48,621 nucleotides of DNA, taken from the NCBI GenBank assembly GCA_009783295.1, contig WRHK01000027.1, forward strand, positions 1-48,621, read 5' to 3'. The DNA is from Promicromonosporaceae bacterium. GTDB taxonomy: Bacteria > Actinomycetota > Actinomycetes > Actinomycetales > Cellulomonadaceae. The position numbers and the translations under genes are program-made. Below are positions 36,931-45,284 of this stretch, one piece after another; within the stretch, counting starts at the first letter, position 1; every line of letters starts with the position of its first letter. The notes beneath the pieces were generated by a model that was not told the origin of the DNA, searched no databases, and saw only the letters and a program-made list of their open reading frames with translations.

Positions 36931-37940
36931 CGACCATCGAGGACGTCGCCCGCCTCGCCGAGGTCTCGACGTCGACCGTCTCGTACGCCCTGTCGGGCAA
37001 GCGGCCGATCTCGGCGACCACGCGGCGGCGCATCGAGGCGGCGGTGGCCGAGCTGGGCTACCGCCCGCACGCAGGCGCGAAGGCGCTCGCCTCGGCCCGC
37101 AGCGACGTCATCGGGCTCATGGTGCCGCTGCGCGCGGGCATCGACGTCACCGTGATCATGCAGTTCGCGGGCGGCGTGGTGCTGCGCGCGCGGGAGCACC
37201 AGCACGACGTCCTGCTGCTCACCAAGGACGACCTGGACGGCCTCGAGCGCGTCACCGACGGCTCGATGGTCGACGCCCTGGTGGTCATGGACGTGGAGGC
37301 CGACGACGCCCGCGTGCCGATCCTCCAGCGCACCCGGCAGCCGTCGGTGCTCATCGGTCTGCCGCGGATGGCCGCGGGCCTGTCGTGCATCGACCTCGAC
37401 TTCGAGGCCGCCGGCCGGCTGGCCGCCCACGAGCTCGCGAGGCTGGGCCACCAGGAGATCGCGATGGTGGGCTCGCCGCCGGAGGTGCTGGAGCGGCACA
37501 CGTCGTACGCGGACCGCGTGACACGCGGGTTCCTCGGCACGGCCGACGACGAGGGCGTCACGGCCCGCGCCGTGAGCTGCCCCGTGAGCCCGCCGGAGGT
37601 CGACGCCGTGGTCGAACGGCTCCTGGCCGACTCCCCCGGGCTCACGGGCCTGTTCGTGCACAACGAGCGCGCGCTTCCGCACGTGCTGCACGCCCTGCGC
37701 GAGCGCCGGCGCTCCGTGCCCAAGGACGTCTCGCTGATCGCGCTCTGCCCCGAGGACGTCGCGCTGTCGCAGCAGGTGCCGCTCACCAGCATCGACCTGC
37801 CCGCCACGACCATCGGCTCGCTCGCGGTCGACATGGTCATGTCCCGGCTCGCCGACGCGGCCTACCCGGCCGAGACGCGCCTCATCGCGCCCACCCTCAC
37901 GGAACGGGCGAGCACCCGCGCACCCCGGGGCGCGCGCTAG
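36927..37940 (+). CDS. LacI-family transcriptional regulator
   Basis: The 337-residue repressor has the LacI helix-turn-helix ([23 protein letters not shown]) with hinge helix ([11 protein letters not shown]), then a periplasmic-binding-protein-like sugar domain. The start overlaps the GH95 stop (ATGA) with AGGAG upstream, so it is coupled to GH95 expression. The two palindromes at 34525-34536 and 38014-38031 are its likely operators, meaning that it controls the glycosidase operon, its own operon and the importer. The inducer is probably a xyloglucan-derived sugar, an inference from the neighbours. Confidence 0.92.
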   Translation: MTTIEDVARLAEVSTSTVSYALSGKRPISATTRRRIEAAVAELGYRPHAGAKALASARSDVIGLMVPLRAGIDVTVIMQFAGGVVLRAREHQHDVLLLTKDDLDGLERVTDGSMVDALVVMDVEADDARVPILQRTRQPSVLIGLPRMAAGLSCIDLDFEAAGRLAAHELARLGHQEIAMVGSPPEVLERHTSYADRVTRGFLGTADDEGVTARAVSCPVSPPEVDAVVERLLADSPGLTGLFVHNERALPHVLHALRERRRSVPKDVSLIALCPEDVALSQQVPLTSIDLPATTIGSLAVDMVMSRLADAAYPAETRLIAPTLTERASTRAPRGAR

Positions 37941-37983
37941 CACTCCTTCTCGCCCACGAGACGAGAAAGTCGCGAGGAACCCC

Positions 37984-38013
37984 TTGCGGTGGCGTCGAAC
38001 GCGCTGCTATAAA
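37984..38013 (+). promoter_or_regulatory. Promoter of the ABC importer operon
   Basis: -35 TTGCGG (37984-37989), 18-bp spacer, -10 TATAAA (38008-38013). The -10 is unusually AT-rich for this genome and the operator abuts it directly. An isolated copy of the half-site CGTCGAA lies in the spacer at 37993-37999. Confidence 0.7.
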
Positions 38014-38031
38014 CGTCGAAGCGCTTCGACG
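38014..38031. promoter_or_regulatory. LacI-family operator (site 2)
   Basis: CGTCGAAGCGCTTCGACG, a perfect 18-bp palindrome placed directly after the -10 box and covering the predicted transcription start. It contains the 12-bp core of site 1. Confidence 0.85.
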
Positions 38032-38095
38032 ATGAGCGCAACGGTGAGCCGACGGCGGCGCACCGTGGGGTGGTTTCCGCACGAAGGAGTGACTC

Positions 38096-39088
38096 GTGAC
38101 CGTCCATCAGGTGACCTCTGCCGAGGTGCTCCTCGACGACGTCTCGACGCGCCGCGCCTCGGCACCGCGCACCGAGCCGCGGCGCAAGGGGCCGCGCACG
38201 TCGCGCACGATGTTCCTTCTGCTGCTGCCGTTCCTGGTGCTCGTCTTCGCGTTCAGCTACCTGCCCCTGGCCGGCTGGGTCACGGCGCTCTACGACTACA
38301 AGCCGGCGCTCGGCCTGGGCGGCAGCCAGTTCGTGGGGCTCCAGTGGTTCCGCATGCTCGTCGGCTCGCGCACCCAGCTCGAGCAGATCGGGCAGGTCAT
38401 GGCGAACACCTTCGCCATGAGCGGCCTGGGCATCCTGACCTCGCTGTTCCCGGTGTTCTTCGCGATCCTGCTCAACGAGGTGCGGGCCAAGTGGTTCCGC
38501 AACATGGTGCAGACGCTCACCACCCTGCCGAACTTCATCTCGTGGGTGCTCGTCTACGCGATCGCGTTCTCGCTGTTCTCCACGAGCGGCCTCGTCAACA
38601 CCACCCTGCACGACTGGGGCCTGATCACCACCCCGATCCACTTCCTCGACTCCGACAACCACGTGTGGCTGACGATGCTCGCCTGGAGCCTGTGGAAGGG
38701 CCTCGGGTGGGGCGCCATCATGTACCTCGCCGCGATCGCGGGCATCGACCCCACGCTCTACGAGTCGGCGCGGATCGACGGCGCCAACCGCTTCCAGCTC
38801 ATGCGGTACATCACCTTCCCGCAGCTCATGCCGACGTACGTCGTGCTGCTGATGCTGTCGGTCGCGAACCTGCTGAACAACGGCATGGAGCAGTACTACG
38901 TGTTCCAGAACGCGTTCAACCGCGACCACATCCAGGTGCTCGACCTGTACGTCTACAACATCGGCCTCACGGGCAACAGCCTGTCGATGGCCGCGGCGCT
39001 GAGCATGCTCAAGAGCGTGGTGTCGGTGCTCCTGCTGCTTTTCGTCAACTGGGTCGCCAAGCGCGTGCGCGGCACGTCGATCATCTGA
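38096..39088 (+). CDS. ABC sugar importer permease (LplB type)
   Basis: The 330-residue inner-membrane protein has six predicted helices and the EAA loop that contacts the ATPase (YESARIDGANRFQLMRYITF). Sequence style (LPLAGWVTALYDYKP near the N-terminus, YVYNIGL near the C-terminus) is that of the LplB/YtcP class of CUT1 importers that pair with large binding proteins. GTG at 38096 has AAGGAG at an ideal distance. First gene of the importer operon; the second permease starts 10 bp later. Confidence 0.92.
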   Translation: MTVHQVTSAEVLLDDVSTRRASAPRTEPRRKGPRTSRTMFLLLLPFLVLVFAFSYLPLAGWVTALYDYKPALGLGGSQFVGLQWFRMLVGSRTQLEQIGQVMANTFAMSGLGILTSLFPVFFAILLNEVRAKWFRNMVQTLTTLPNFISWVLVYAIAFSLFSTSGLVNTTLHDWGLITTPIHFLDSDNHVWLTMLAWSLWKGLGWGAIMYLAAIAGIDPTLYESARIDGANRFQLMRYITFPQLMPTYVVLLMLSVANLLNNGMEQYYVFQNAFNRDHIQVLDLYVYNIGLTGNSLSMAAALSMLKSVVSVLLLLFVNWVAKRVRGTSII

Positions 39089-39098
39089 GGGGCCGGAC

Positions 39099-40040
39099 AT
39101 GACTGCCATCACCGCCGCTGCGCTCGCAGCCAAGCCGACTCGCCTGAAGCGCGAGCGCGGGGACGTCCCGTTCTCCGCGTGGAACTACCTGTGGTTCGCC
39201 ATCTTCGCGCTCGTGTGCGCCTACCCGTTCTGGTACCTGATCGTGAACTCGGTCAGCGCCAACGACGTCAGCGCGCTGGGCCAGGTGCGCGTCTGGCCGC
39301 AGGGCTTCCACCTGTCGAACTACACCCAGATCCTGCACCTGGACGGCCTCACGGGCGCCGCGCTCATCTCGCTGGCCCGCACCGTCATCGGTACGGCGTT
39401 CACGGTGCTGGCGTCCGCGTTCCTCGGGTTCATGTTCACCCAGGAGCGCATGTGGAAGCGGGCCCTGTGGTACCGGCTCGTGGTCATCACCATGTACTTC
39501 AACGCCGGCCTGATCCCGGTGTACGTGACGATGAAGACGCTGGGCCTGACCAACTCGTTCTGGGTCTACATCCTCCCGGCGATCGTGCAGCCCTTCAACA
39601 TCATCCTCGTCAAGACGTACATCGAGTCGCTGCCCTCCTCGCTCCAGGAGGCGGCGGAGGTCGACGGGGCCAGCACGCTGCGGATCTTCTTCTCGATCAT
39701 CCTGCCGAACACGACGCCCATCCTCGCCACGGTCGCGATCTTCAGCGCCGTCGCCCAGTGGAACTCGTTCCAGGACACCCTGCTCTACATCACGGACCAG
39801 AAGCTCTACTCGCTGCAGTACCTGCTCTACATGTTCATCAACCAGGCCAGCAGCCTGGCTCAGGCCGCGCAGAACGCCCAAGGGAACCTTGGCGCCCTCG
39901 CGTCGGCAGCATCGAAACAGACCCCCACGTCGATCCGCATGACCGTCGCGGTGATCGTCGTCCTGCCGATCATCTTCGTCTACCCGATGTTCCAGCGTTA
40001 CTTCGTCAAGGGGATCATGCTCGGCGCCGTCAAGGGCTGA
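39099..40040 (+). CDS. ABC sugar importer permease (YtcP/CUT1 type)
   Basis: The 313-residue partner permease has six membrane segments and the EAA loop LQEAAEVDGASTLRIFFSII. It should form a heterodimer with the upstream permease. It carries a C-terminal segment ending in FQRYFVKGIMLGAVKG, characteristic of this class. ATG at 39099. No nucleotide-binding subunit is encoded nearby, so the pair likely uses a shared MsiK-type ATPase encoded elsewhere. Confidence 0.92.
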   Translation: MTAITAAALAAKPTRLKRERGDVPFSAWNYLWFAIFALVCAYPFWYLIVNSVSANDVSALGQVRVWPQGFHLSNYTQILHLDGLTGAALISLARTVIGTAFTVLASAFLGFMFTQERMWKRALWYRLVVITMYFNAGLIPVYVTMKTLGLTNSFWVYILPAIVQPFNIILVKTYIESLPSSLQEAAEVDGASTLRIFFSIILPNTTPILATVAIFSAVAQWNSFQDTLLYITDQKLYSLQYLLYMFINQASSLAQAAQNAQGNLGALASAASKQTPTSIRMTVAVIVVLPIIFVYPMFQRYFVKGIMLGAVKG

Positions 40041-40074
40041 CCGCGCCATCACCTCTCACCGAGAAAGGCAACCC

Positions 40075-41835
40075 ATGCGTTCCAGGAAGGCCATCGCGCT
40101 GCTGGTGGCACCGCTCGTCGGGGTCCTCGCCCTGACTGCGTGCTCGAGCGGCGGCAGCGCTGCCACCGACAAGTCCCAGACTGTCAACGTCGACAAGGAC
40201 TGGTCCAAGGCCGCACCGATCACGATCGACGTGTTCGACGGCCTCGCCAACTACCAGGGCATCCAGTCCGGGTGGTTCGGCAAGATCGTCCAGGACAAGT
40301 TCAACATGAAGCTCAACATCATCGCCCCCAACGTGGCGGGCGGCGGTGACACGCTCTACAACACGCGCGTGGCCGGCGGGAACCTCGGTGACCTCATCAT
40401 CACCGACAAGGGCCAGAAGATGGACGAGCTGATCCAGGGCGGTCTGCTCCAGGACGACTCGTCGTACTACGGCTCCATGAAGAGCATGAAGACGTACGAC
40501 GCCGCCGTCCAGAAGCTCAACGACGGCAAGAAGGGCGTGTACGCCTTCCCGACGCAGGTCTCGGCGCAGAAGCCGACCGTGTCGTCCGAGGGCCTCGACC
40601 CGACGTTCGGCCCGTTCCTCCGCTGGGACTACTACGCCCAGCTCGGCTACCCCAAGATCAACACGCTCGAGGACCTGCTGCCCGTCCTCAAGCAGATGCA
40701 GGACGCCCACCCCACCGCCGACAACGGCAAGAAGGTCTACGCGGTCGACCTCTTCAAGGACTGGGACGGCAACATGATGGTGATGGGCAAGCAGCCCACC
40801 ACCCTCTACGGCTACGACGAGATGGGCTTCGTCCTGGCCAAGGCCGACGGCTCCGACTACCAGAGCATCGTCGACTCGGACTCGCAGTACGTCCGTGCGC
40901 TGAAGTTCTACTACCAGGCCAACCAGATGGGCCTGGTCGACCCTGAGTCGACCACGCAGAACTACGACACGATGTTCTCGAAGTACCAGAACGGCCAGGT
41001 GCTGCTGTCCTGGTGGCCGTGGCTGGGCCAGTCGGCGTACAACACGACGGCGAACACCCAGGCCGGCAAGGGCTTCGAGCTCGTGCCCATGAAGGACCAG
41101 AACATCTTCTCCTACGGTGCCGCCGTCTACGGCGCCACGCAGGTCATGGCCATCGGCTCCAAGGCGAAGGACCCGGCCCGCATCGCCGCGTTCATCGACT
41201 GGCTGTACTCCCCTGAGGGCATCCTCGCCTCGTCGTCGCAGACGATGGGCGGCGCCGGCCCGCAGGGCCTCACCTGGGACATGAAGAACGGCAAGCCCGA
41301 GCTCACCGACTTCGGCCAGAAGGCCATCCTGGGCGACGGCACGGCTGAGGTCCCGGCCAGCTGGGGCGGCGGCCAGTACGCCAAGGGCGTCTCGGCGCTC
41401 AACGTGACCACGGTGCTGCCGATCGACACCGACCCGAACACCAAGATGCCGTACAACTACAAGTACTGGCCGCAGGTGCAGGCGCTCACGTCGACGCCGC
41501 TGTCGAAGGACTGGTCGTCGCACATGGGCAACGCCACGTCGACCATGGACTACCTCCAGAAGAACCACGAGGTCCTCGTGGCCCCCGGCTCCGGCTACGC
41601 CGCCCCGGCGGACTCCTCGGAGATCCAGACCATCCGCAACCAGGTCAAGGCGTCCATCGTCGAGTACTCGTGGAAGATGGTCTTCGCGAAGAACGACGCC
41701 GACTTCTCCTCGCTGCTCAAGCAGATGCAGGACACGGTCAAGGGCCTCGGCTACCAGAAGGTGCTCGACTTCGACATGGCGAACGCGAAGGCGCAGAACC
41801 AGGCCCGCCTCGACGTCACGGCCGCGTTCAAGTGA
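40075..41835 (+). CDS. ABC importer substrate-binding lipoprotein (LplA/YtcQ type)
   Basis: The 586-residue protein captures the oligosaccharide outside the membrane and delivers it to the permeases. It begins with a lipoprotein signal peptide and lipobox LTAC with Cys23 as lipidation site. The size, larger than usual CUT1 binding proteins, matches the LplA/YtcQ group that handles complex oligosaccharides. ATG at 40075 has GAAAGG upstream. Last gene before a strong hairpin, which may raise its mRNA level relative to GH43. Confidence 0.92.
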   Translation: MRSRKAIALLVAPLVGVLALTACSSGGSAATDKSQTVNVDKDWSKAAPITIDVFDGLANYQGIQSGWFGKIVQDKFNMKLNIIAPNVAGGGDTLYNTRVAGGNLGDLIITDKGQKMDELIQGGLLQDDSSYYGSMKSMKTYDAAVQKLNDGKKGVYAFPTQVSAQKPTVSSEGLDPTFGPFLRWDYYAQLGYPKINTLEDLLPVLKQMQDAHPTADNGKKVYAVDLFKDWDGNMMVMGKQPTTLYGYDEMGFVLAKADGSDYQSIVDSDSQYVRALKFYYQANQMGLVDPESTTQNYDTMFSKYQNGQVLLSWWPWLGQSAYNTTANTQAGKGFELVPMKDQNIFSYGAAVYGATQVMAIGSKAKDPARIAAFIDWLYSPEGILASSSQTMGGAGPQGLTWDMKNGKPELTDFGQKAILGDGTAEVPASWGGGQYAKGVSALNVTTVLPIDTDPNTKMPYNYKYWPQVQALTSTPLSKDWSSHMGNATSTMDYLQKNHEVLVAPGSGYAAPADSSEIQTIRNQVKASIVEYSWKMVFAKNDADFSSLLKQMQDTVKGLGYQKVLDFDMANAKAQNQARLDVTAAFK

Positions 41836-41902
41836 TGACGGCCTGACCACAGACGTGACGACGGCGGCTCCGTGACCCCGGTCGCCGTCGCCGCGACACC
41901 CC

Positions 41903-41934
41903 GAGGGGGAGGCTCCACCCGGAGCCTCCCCCTC
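41903..41934 (+). terminator. Hairpin between binding-protein gene and GH43 gene
   Basis: A perfect 14-bp stem (41903-41916 with 41921-41934) with an ACCC loop, followed by a short T-containing stretch. It probably acts as a partial terminator or 3'-stabiliser, allowing high binding-protein expression with less GH43. Confidence 0.8.
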
Positions 41935-41994
41935 ACCCCTTTGCCCCGCCCCCGCCCGCCCCGCTCGCCGGGCCGCCCCCGAGAGAAGGTCCCG

Positions 41995-43497
41995 TTGTCC
42001 CTCGCCGCCAACCCCGTGATCCCCGGCTTCTTCCCGGACCCGTCCGTGTGCCGGGTCGGCGACACGTACTACCTGGCGTGCTCGAGCTTCGAGTACCTCC
42101 CCGCGATCCCCGTGTTCCGCAGCACCGACCTGGTGCGCTGGGAGCAGGTCGGCAACGTGATCGACCGACCCGGGCAGGTCGTGTTCCCGGCCGACATGCC
42201 GTCGTCGGCGGGCGTGTACGCGCCGACGCTGCGGCACCACGACGGGCGCTTCCGGCTCATCGTGACCGTGGTGGGTGCGGTCGGGAACGTCGTGTTCACC
42301 GCCACCGACCCGGCGGGCCCGTGGTCGGACCCCATCCCGCTGCCGGGCGTGCCGGGCATCGACCCCGACCTCGCGTGGGACGACGACGGCACGTGCTGGT
42401 GCACCGTCGCCGGCGTCTCCCAGGTGCGCATCGACCCGGCCACGGGCGAGACGTCGGGCGCGCTGCGGCCCCTGTGGTCGGGCGGCGCAGACGCGCAGGC
42501 GCCTGAGGCCCCGCACCTCTACCACGTGGGCGACCACTGGTACCTGCTCATCGCCGAGGGCGGCACGGAGCGCGGCCACGCCGTCTCGGTGGCCCGGTCC
42601 ACCAGCCCCACCGGGCCCTTCGAGCCTTGCCCCGACAACCCCGTGCTCACGCACCGCGGCACCCACCTGCCGGTGCAGAACACCGGCCACGCCGACCTGG
42701 TCCAAGCGCCCGACGGCTCCTGGTGGATGGTGCTGCTGGGCGTGCGCCCCGGCGGCGGCACCCCCGGGTGGCACGTGCTGGGCCGCGAGACCTTCCTGAC
42801 GCCCGTGACCTGGGAGGACGGCTGGCCCCGTCCGGCCCGCGTGACCGAGCAGGTCGAGGTGCCGTGGCCCGTGGCGCCCGCGGCCGACGAGCGGTTCCGC
42901 GACGACTTCGACGCCGCAGCGCTCGACCCGGCCTGGGTCACGCCCCGGCGCCTGCCCGCCGAGGTCGCAAGCACGACGTCGCGCGCCGGCCACCTGACGG
43001 TCACCGGCACCGGCGCGACGCTCGACGACCCCGACGTCGCGTTCGTGGGCGTGCGCCAGCGCCACCGCGCCCTCACGGTGCGCGCGTCGCTCGACGTCGC
43101 CGACGGCGCCCGCGGTGGGCTGGCCCTACGCCTCGACGAGGAGCACCACTACGAGGTCGACGTCGCCGACGGCGTCGCCATGGCCGTGGCCCGGATCGGG
43201 CCGCTGCGCACCGTCGTGGGCTCGCACCCGGTGGGCGACGGGCCCGTCGTGGTGCGGATCGGCATCACCCCGACCGACGGGTGGGACCCACGCCAGGGCC
43301 CCGACGTCGTCACGCTGGGGGTCGAGGCCGCCGACGGCGATCTCGTCGAGCTCGCCGCACTGGACGGGCGCTACCTGTCGACCGAGGTCGCGGGCGGGTT
43401 CACCGGGCGGATCGTCGGGCCGTACGCCGTCGAGGGCGACGTCGCCGTGGACTGGGTCGAGGTCGTGCCCGGGCCTACTGCCCCGAGTGCGGGCTGA
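41995..43497 (+). CDS. GH43 beta-xylosidase / alpha-L-arabinofuranosidase
   Basis: The 500-residue cytoplasmic enzyme has the five-bladed GH43 propeller: base Asp15 in GFFPDPSVCRVGDTYYL, the middle Asp in GIDPDLAWDDDG and the acid Glu in APEAPHLYHVGDHW. A C-terminal concanavalin-like domain follows (about 300-500). The NPVIPGFFPDPS and SSFEYLPAIPVF pattern resembles the group that includes arabinofuranosidases of Bacteroides xyloglucan loci, but beta-xylosidase cannot be excluded. TTG at 41995 has AGAAGG seven bases upstream; the frame is open further upstream but covers the hairpin. Overlaps the convergent yesL by 23 bp. Confidence 0.87.
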   Translation: MSLAANPVIPGFFPDPSVCRVGDTYYLACSSFEYLPAIPVFRSTDLVRWEQVGNVIDRPGQVVFPADMPSSAGVYAPTLRHHDGRFRLIVTVVGAVGNVVFTATDPAGPWSDPIPLPGVPGIDPDLAWDDDGTCWCTVAGVSQVRIDPATGETSGALRPLWSGGADAQAPEAPHLYHVGDHWYLLIAEGGTERGHAVSVARSTSPTGPFEPCPDNPVLTHRGTHLPVQNTGHADLVQAPDGSWWMVLLGVRPGGGTPGWHVLGRETFLTPVTWEDGWPRPARVTEQVEVPWPVAPAADERFRDDFDAAALDPAWVTPRRLPAEVASTTSRAGHLTVTGTGATLDDPDVAFVGVRQRHRALTVRASLDVADGARGGLALRLDEEHHYEVDVADGVAMAVARIGPLRTVVGSHPVGDGPVVVRIGITPTDGWDPRQGPDVVTLGVEAADGDLVELAALDGRYLSTEVAGGFTGRIVGPYAVEGDVAVDWVEVVPGPTAPSAG

Positions 43498-44122
43498 TCG
43501 CGTCGCGGCCGTCGGATCCGGCGGCCGCGCGCGTGGTCATGCTGCGCAGCACGAACGCGGCACCGTACGCGGCGACCGAGCACCCGATCGTCGCGGCGAG
43601 CACCACGGATGCCGGCCAGGCGTAGAGCAGCAGGCCGCCGGCGACGGGGATCAGCAGCAGCACGCCGGCGCGCACGGGCTCGGCCAGCGGGAGCAGCACG
43701 GCGCTGCGCAGGGTCTGGCGGATCGGGGCGGTGTGCGTGCCGACGATGCCCAGCCCGCAGGCCAGCGCCGTCGCCAGGTACACCGCGCCCACGAGGCACA
43801 GCAGCCCCAGCACGGCCGTCGGGATGCCGGCCATCGACAGCCAGAACACGCCCGCGAACATGAGCATCGCGCACGGCACCAGCAGCGCGAGGTACACGGC
43901 CGTGCCGCGCGCGAAGTTGCGCCGGAACGCCGCGAGGTAGCCGCGCACCAGGTCGCCGCGCTCGTGGTCGGCGTACCGCGTGGTCACCTCGAGCAGCGAG
44001 CTGGTCGCGGCGCCGATCGTCACGAGCGGCACGCACGTGACCAGGTACAGCACGTTGAGCACCACGAAGAGGATGAGGGTGGTGACGCCCTGGATGGTGC
44101 GGCCGTCGGGGTCGATCTTCAC
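43475..44122 (-). CDS. YesL family membrane protein (DUF624)
   Basis: The 215-residue protein has about five hydrophobic segments and the DUF624 layout (LILFVVLNVLYLVTCVPLVT near the start). Genes of this family often accompany LplB-type sugar importers, but the biochemical role is unknown. GTG at 44122. It is on the opposite strand to the importer, convergent with GH43, and 4 bp after the rlmN stop, so it could also be read from the rlmN side. Confidence 0.82.
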   Translation of the reverse strand: MKIDPDGRTIQGVTTLILFVVLNVLYLVTCVPLVTIGAATSSLLEVTTRYADHERGDLVRGYLAAFRRNFARGTAVYLALLVPCAMLMFAGVFWLSMAGIPTAVLGLLCLVGAVYLATALACGLGIVGTHTAPIRQTLRSAVLLPLAEPVRAGVLLLIPVAGGLLLYAWPASVVLAATIGCSVAAYGAAFVLRSMTTRAAAGSDGRDAISPHSGQ

Positions 44123-44126
44123 GTGG

Positions 44127-45272
44127 CTACTCGTCGTCCTCGGCGGCGAGCTGGCCGCAGGCGCCGTCGATGTCCGACCCGCGGGTGTCGCGGATCGTCG
44201 TCGGGATGCCGTGGCCGCGCAGACGGTCGACGAACTCGTTCTCCACGTCGCGGTCCGACGCCGTCCAGATGGACCCGGGCGTCGGGTTGAGCGGGATCGG
44301 GTTGACGTGCACCCAGCCGCGGCCCCGGGCGTTGAGCTTCTTGCCCAGCAGGTCCGCGCGCCAGGCGTGGTCGTTCATGTCCTTGATGAGCGCGTACTCG
44401 ATGGACACGCGGCGGCCGGTGGCGTCGAAGTAGCCGCGTGCGGCGTCGAGCGCCTCGTCCACGGAGAACCGCGTGTTGATCGGCACCAGCTCGGAGCGCA
44501 GGTCGTCGTCGGGCGCGTGCAGGCTCAGTGCGAGCGTGAGCGGCAGGCCCTCGGCGGCGAGCTTCTTGATGCCCGGGACCAGGCCCACCGTGGAGACCGT
44601 GATGTTGCGGGCGCTCATCCCGAAGCCCTCGGGCTGGTCGGCGACCAGCGCGCGGATGCACGCCATGATCGCCTTGTAGTTGATGAGGCCCTCGCCCTCG
44701 CCCATGAACACGAGGTTGTTGAGGCGCGTGGGGCCGCCCGGGATCTCGCCCAGCGCGAGCGACCGCATGGCCATCCGCACCTGCTCGAGCATCTCCGACG
44801 TCGACAGGTTGCGCGTGAAGCCCAGCTGGCCCGTCGCGCAGAACGGGCAGGCCATGCCGCAGCCCACCTGGCTCGAGATGCACAGCGTGGCGCGGCGCGG
44901 GTAGCGCATGAGCACCGACTCGATGCGGTTGCCGTCGTGCAGTCCCCACAGCGTCTTGACCGTCGTGCCCTTGTCGGCCTGGAGCGTCTTGCGCGGCGTC
45001 AGAAGGGTCGGGAACAGGGCGGAGGCGAACGCCTCGCGCGCGGCGCCGGGGATGTCCGTCCAGTCCGCGGGGTCGGCGGTGAAGTGCTCGAAGTAGTGCG
45101 TCGCGAGCTGCTTGGCCCGGAACGGCTTGTGCCCCAGCTCCTCGACGACGGCGGCCCGCTCGGCCGGTGTGAGGTCGGCGAAGTGGCGGGGCGGCTTGAC
45201 CACCCGGCGCGGCGCCATCTGCAGCGCGACGGGCTTCGTCTCGTCCCCGGGGCGGACCTCGATCTTGGCCAT
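44127..45272 (-). CDS. rlmN: 23S rRNA (adenine-2503-C2)-methyltransferase
   Basis: RlmN is a radical-SAM enzyme that methylates A2503 of 23S rRNA and A37 of some tRNAs. The 381-residue protein has the cluster motif CGMACPFC, the helper-Cys regions of the family ([15 protein letters not shown] at the C-terminus), and an N-terminal HhH-like domain. The SAM-binding motif, usually GMGEPL, reads GEGEGL here, which is unusual. ATG at 45272. It follows cdsA by 12 bp in the rpsB-tsf-pyrH-frr-cdsA-rlmN series. Confidence 0.94.
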   Translation of the reverse strand: MAKIEVRPGDETKPVALQMAPRRVVKPPRHFADLTPAERAAVVEELGHKPFRAKQLATHYFEHFTADPADWTDIPGAAREAFASALFPTLLTPRKTLQADKGTTVKTLWGLHDGNRIESVLMRYPRRATLCISSQVGCGMACPFCATGQLGFTRNLSTSEMLEQVRMAMRSLALGEIPGGPTRLNNLVFMGEGEGLINYKAIMACIRALVADQPEGFGMSARNITVSTVGLVPGIKKLAAEGLPLTLALSLHAPDDDLRSELVPINTRFSVDEALDAARGYFDATGRRVSIEYALIKDMNDHAWRADLLGKKLNARGRGWVHVNPIPLNPTPGSIWTASDRDVENEFVDRLRGHGIPTTIRDTRGSDIDGACGQLAAEDDE

Positions 45273-45284
45273 GAAGGTCCTTCC

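Noticed and set aside
37947-37967. Possible terminator after lacI (TTCTCG/CGAGAA)
   Set aside because: Only a 6-bp stem with a 9-nt loop and no U-tract; too weak to list.
40030-43065. Long minus-strand open frame opposite the binding-protein and GH43 genes
   Set aside because: It spans two real genes on the other strand, with no plausible protein family and no ribosome-binding site.
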